Source of the DNA: an uncultured Collinsella sp.
GTDB lineage: Bacteria; Actinomycetota; Coriobacteriia; Coriobacteriales; Coriobacteriaceae
Reading direction: 5' to 3'
Assembly (NCBI GenBank): GCA_902492935.1
Contig: CABUNJ010000041.1
Coordinates: forward strand, 1-9,308
DNA length: 9,308 nt
Shown: piece by piece, positions 6,865 to 9,308 of the stretch
Layout of the letters: the number at the start of each line of letters is the position of its first letter
Numbering within the stretch: the first letter of the stretch is position 1
Translations under genes and position numbers: made by a program
Notes under the pieces: generated by a model
Told to the model about the DNA's origin: nothing
Databases searched by the model: none
What the model saw: the letters and a program-made list of their open reading frames with translations, nothing else

Positions 6865-9105
6865 GTGGCAAAGAAGAAGACGAAGAACCAGCCGAAGAAA
6901 AAGCAGGTCAACGCCGAGAACGTCATCGGCCTGCACTCCGAGGTCACCGACCAGCCGATCACGCAGACGCTCGAGGTCAACTACATGCCCTACGCCATGA
7001 GCGTCAACGTCTCACGTGCGTTCCCCGAGATTGACGGCTTTAAGCCCTCGCACCGCAAGCTGCTCTACACCATGTACAAGATGGGTCTGCTCAAGGGCGA
7101 GCGCCAGAAGAGCGCCAACATTGTGGGCCAGACCATGAAGCTCAACCCACACGGCGACGCCGCGATCTACGAGACGATGGTGCGTCTGGCCACCGGCAAC
7201 GAGGCGCTGCTCGCGCCGTTCGTTGAGTCGAAGGGCAACTTTGGCAAGTACTATTCGGGCGACCTGAGCTACGCCGCCTCGCGTTATACCGAGGCCAAGC
7301 TCTCCCCCATCAGCGCCGAGATCTTCAAGGACATCGACAAGGATCCGGTCGACTTCGTTGACAGCTACGACGGCGCCATGAAGGAACCGCGCCTGCTGCC
7401 CACCACGTTCCCCAACATCCTTGTCTCGGCCAACAAGGGCATCGGCGTCGCCATGGCGTCCGACATCTGTGGTTTCAACCTCAACGAGGTCTGCACCGCC
7501 ACCATGCATTACCTGCAGGATCCCGACTGCGACCTGCTAGAGTACATGCCCATGCCCGACTTCTCGACCGGCGGCGAGATTATCTACCGCCGCGAGGAGA
7601 TGGAAAAGATTATCGAGACCGGCCTTGGCAGCTTCCAAATCCGCTCCCGCTGGCGCTGGATTCCCGAAGAGCGCATCATCGAGGTCTACGAGATCCCCTA
7701 CACCACCAAGACCGATGTCATCATCGAGCGCATCGTCAAGCTCTCCAAGGAGGGCAAGGTCAAGGAGATCGCCGATATCCGCGACGAGACCGACCTCTCG
7801 GGCTTGCGCATCGCCATCGACCTTAAGCGCGGCGTCGACCCCGACAAACTCATGGCCAAACTCTATCGCTCGACCACGCTTCAGGATTCGTTCTCGTGCA
7901 ACTTCAACGTGCTCGTCGACGGCTATCCCCGTGTTATGGGCGTGCGCCAGATCCTGCACGAGTGGGTCAAGTGGCGTATTGAGTCCACGCGTCGCCGCAT
8001 TAACTTTGACCTGGGAAAAAAGTCCGAGCGCCTGCACCTGCTGCACGGCCTCGAGGCGATTCTGCTCGACATCGACAAGGCCATCGCCATCATCCGTGGC
8101 ACCAAGCTCGAGGCCGAGGTCGTGCCCAACCTTATGAAGGGCTTCGACATCGACGAGACCCAGGCCGAGTTTGTTGCCGAGCTTAAGCTCCGCAACATCA
8201 ACGAGGAGTACATCCTCAACCGCACCAAGGACATCGCTAAGCTTGAAGGCGAGATTGCCGAGCTTGAAGAGATCCTCTCCAGCGAGGAGAACATCAAGAA
8301 GGCCATCAGCGACGAGCTGGCCGCGGTCAACAAGAAGTACGTGATGCCGCGGCGCACGGGCAGGATCGAGCCCCACGAGGTCATCGAGGTAAGCCTGGAG
8401 CCCGAGGTCGAGGAGTATCCGGTCACCATCATGCTCTCGCGCGATGGCTACCTTAAGAAGATGACGGACCGCGTGCTTAAGAAGGCCACCACGCTCAAGT
8501 ACAAGGACGGCGACAAGCCCTTTATCGAGTTCCCGTCCTCCAACACCCACGAGCTGCTGGTCTTTACCAACAAGAGCCAGGTGTACAAGTGCAAGGTTGC
8601 GGCGTTTGAGGATACCAAGTCGGCCCAGCTGGGCTCGTACCTGCCGACCGATCTTGAGATGGAACCCGATGAGAGTGTCATCTGGGTCATCGACCCCGAG
8701 GACTACAAGGCCGACGTGCTGTTCGTCTTTGAGAACGGCCGCGTGGTGCGCGTCGCGCTTTCCGGATACGTCACCAAGACCAACCGCAAGCGCCTCAAGA
8801 ACGCCATCTACGGTGGCAGCAAGCTGCTGTATGCCCAGGTGCTCAAGGAGGACCGCGACATCGCGCTGGTCTCGAGCGACTATCGTTTGATGAAATTCAA
8901 CACGTCGCTGCTCAAGACCAAGACGACCACCAACACGCAGGGCGTCCAGGCCTTTACGGCCAAGAAGGGCCGCTCGGTCACCACCGTCGGCACGACCGAG
9001 GAGATTCTTGGCGCCGGCGTCTCGGCCGAGAAGTTCACCGCGCAGAGCCTGCCTTCTGCCGGTGCCCTCATGAAGGAAAACGACATGCCGAGCCTGTTTG
9101 ACTAG
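6865..9105 (+). CDS. Type IIA topoisomerase A subunit, divergent ParC/GyrA-like
   Basis: This is the DNA-cleaving subunit (746 residues) partnering the upstream B subunit. After a lysine-rich leader comes the winged-helix breakage-reunion domain: NYMPYAMSV (39-47), FKPSHRKLLYTMYKMG, NPHGDAAIYE (94-103), GNFGK (124-128) and ASRYTE, with R140 and catalytic Y141. The spacing from Y141 to the DNA-intercalating isoleucine (I193) equals that from Y122 to I174 in E. coli GyrA. A coiled-coil arm spans about 450-490. The C-terminal domain (about 517-730) shows degenerate beta-pinwheel strands (TIMLSRDGYLKKMT, ELLVFTNKSQVYKCKV, DVLFVFENGRVVRV). It has no GyrA box (QRRGGRG-type), as in ParC-like enzymes, so decatenation or relaxation is more likely than supercoiling. 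Residues matching GyrA Ser83 and Asp87 are A99 and E103. Translation starts at GTG with AAGAGGA 4 nt upstream. The 45-bp gap from the B gene and the downstream terminator make a two-gene operon. Confidence 0.95.
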   Translation: MAKKKTKNQPKKKQVNAENVIGLHSEVTDQPITQTLEVNYMPYAMSVNVSRAFPEIDGFKPSHRKLLYTMYKMGLLKGERQKSANIVGQTMKLNPHGDAAIYETMVRLATGNEALLAPFVESKGNFGKYYSGDLSYAASRYTEAKLSPISAEIFKDIDKDPVDFVDSYDGAMKEPRLLPTTFPNILVSANKGIGVAMASDICGFNLNEVCTATMHYLQDPDCDLLEYMPMPDFSTGGEIIYRREEMEKIIETGLGSFQIRSRWRWIPEERIIEVYEIPYTTKTDVIIERIVKLSKEGKVKEIADIRDETDLSGLRIAIDLKRGVDPDKLMAKLYRSTTLQDSFSCNFNVLVDGYPRVMGVRQILHEWVKWRIESTRRRINFDLGKKSERLHLLHGLEAILLDIDKAIAIIRGTKLEAEVVPNLMKGFDIDETQAEFVAELKLRNINEEYILNRTKDIAKLEGEIAELEEILSSEENIKKAISDELAAVNKKYVMPRRTGRIEPHEVIEVSLEPEVEEYPVTIMLSRDGYLKKMTDRVLKKATTLKYKDGDKPFIEFPSSNTHELLVFTNKSQVYKCKVAAFEDTKSAQLGSYLPTDLEMEPDESVIWVIDPEDYKADVLFVFENGRVVRVALSGYVTKTNRKRLKNAIYGGSKLLYAQVLKEDRDIALVSSDYRLMKFNTSLLKTKTTTNTQGVQAFTAKKGRSVTTVGTTEEILGAGVSAEKFTAQSLPSAGALMKENDMPSLFD

Positions 9106-9142
9106 GTACCACGGCAACGAGATCGTTAGATACTTCGCAAAG

Positions 9143-9191
9143 CGACGAGGCCCGGAACGCAACGGCATTGCGCCCGGGACTCGTCGTTTTT
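9143..9191 (+). terminator. Rho-independent terminator of the topoisomerase operon
   Basis: A GC-rich stem (9143-9162 with 9168-9186) pairs as CGACGAG/CTCGTCG, CCCGG/CCGGG and CGCAA/TTGCG, with small internal mismatches and a 5-nt loop. It is followed by TTTTT (9187-9191) and a further T-rich run. It begins 37 bp after the A-subunit stop codon. Confidence 0.9.
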
Positions 9192-9202
9192 CTTCTCAAC
9201 TA

Positions 9203-9251
9203 TTTTTTAACGCAGATAAATTGATTTCTGCTTATTTTTCTGCGTAAAAAA
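9203..9251. repeat. AT-rich hairpin beside the right terminal repeat
   Basis: TTTTTTAACGCAGA (9203-9216) pairs with TCTGCGTAAAAAA (9239-9251): 13 pairs and one bulged A, with a 22-nt loop. TCTGC also occurs in the loop (9226-9230), allowing an alternative shorter stem with the same GCAGA. The T-run precedes the stem and the A-run follows it, so it is not a standard terminator on either strand. It ends 2 bp from the 55-bp repeat. Confidence 0.7.
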
Positions 9252-9253
9252 TG

Positions 9254-9308
9254 GAGGCTTCGGTAGTTTGTGTGACAAGGGGCTAGCCTAGGCAGCAACG
9301 CTCTTCGC
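9254..9308 (-). repeat. Right arm of a perfect 55-bp terminal inverted repeat
   Basis: This is the exact reverse complement of 1-55, pointing inward. Just inside it, the minus strand runs CATTTTTTACGC, unlike the sequence inside the left arm. The TTGTCA hexamer is retained, but the matching -10 position reads TCCATT, so no good inward promoter forms here. No coding sequence starts from this arm; reading leftward, one frame stays open for 20 codons past the repeat and then stops. Confidence 0.97.

Noticed and set aside
6244..6936. Open frame of 230 codons on the minus strand opposite the B-subunit TOPRIM region
   Set aside because: It lies opposite catalytic motifs that are plainly coding on the plus strand, and it shows only low-complexity Leu/Val/Asp/His composition.
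7537..9168. Open frame of 543 codons on the minus strand opposite the A-subunit gene
   Set aside because: It is a shadow of a strongly conserved topoisomerase gene; the translation is a repetitive Leu/Val/Asp/Gly mix caused by codon bias of the real gene, and its start would lie within the terminator.
1..9308. Transposon or integron interpretation of the terminal inverted repeats
   Set aside because: No transposase, integrase or invertase is encoded between the repeats, and no flanking target duplication can be seen because the window ends at the repeats.
1..9308. tRNA, rRNA, CRISPR array or riboswitch
   Set aside because: I found no cloverleaf-like sequence, no rRNA signature, no regularly spaced direct repeats and no recognised riboswitch core on either strand.

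Overview
The window looks like a complete short-read contig from a moderately high-GC, Gram-positive bacterium. The best guess is Coriobacteriia (Collinsella/Olsenella-type gut Actinobacteria). This rests on the codon use, a wall-anchored surface protein ending in an LAxTG sorting signal, and a divergent second type IIA topoisomerase of the kind I associate with anaerobic gut Gram-positives. The genus is inference; no rRNA or taxonomic marker is present.

Layout, left to right: (1) a 55-bp sequence whose exact reverse complement forms the other end of the window; (2) a large rightward gene (to 3455) for a sortase-anchored surface protein with no recognisable signal peptide, whose reading frame emerges from the left repeat; (3) a strong hairpin shared by two converging transcription units; (4) a leftward two-gene operon (4369 to 3545): a small Xre/Cro-type HTH regulator and, coupled to it by an overlapping stop codon and ribosome binding site, a four-helix membrane protein; (5) a 452-bp AT-rich divergent intergenic region with a near-consensus promoter for the regulator, a cluster of repeated half-sites likely to be its operator, and several hairpins; (6) a rightward two-gene operon (4822 to 9105) encoding the B and A subunits of a divergent ParE/ParC-like topoisomerase; (7) a Rho-independent terminator, a second AT-rich hairpin, and the right copy of the 55-bp repeat.

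The topoisomerase genes are intact, and all expected catalytic residues can be located. The A subunit lacks the GyrA box, which points to decatenation or relaxation rather than supercoiling. Its residues at the two main quinolone-contact positions are Ala and Glu instead of Ser and Asp.

The most unusual feature is the pair of perfect inverted repeats bounding the window, with the surface-protein gene starting at the inner edge of one of them. This is the geometry of an invertible, phase-variable surface locus. It is equally what a de Bruijn-graph contig looks like when both ends stop at the same repeated 55-mer. The window holds no recombinase, so inversion is a hypothesis that reads or a long-read assembly could settle.
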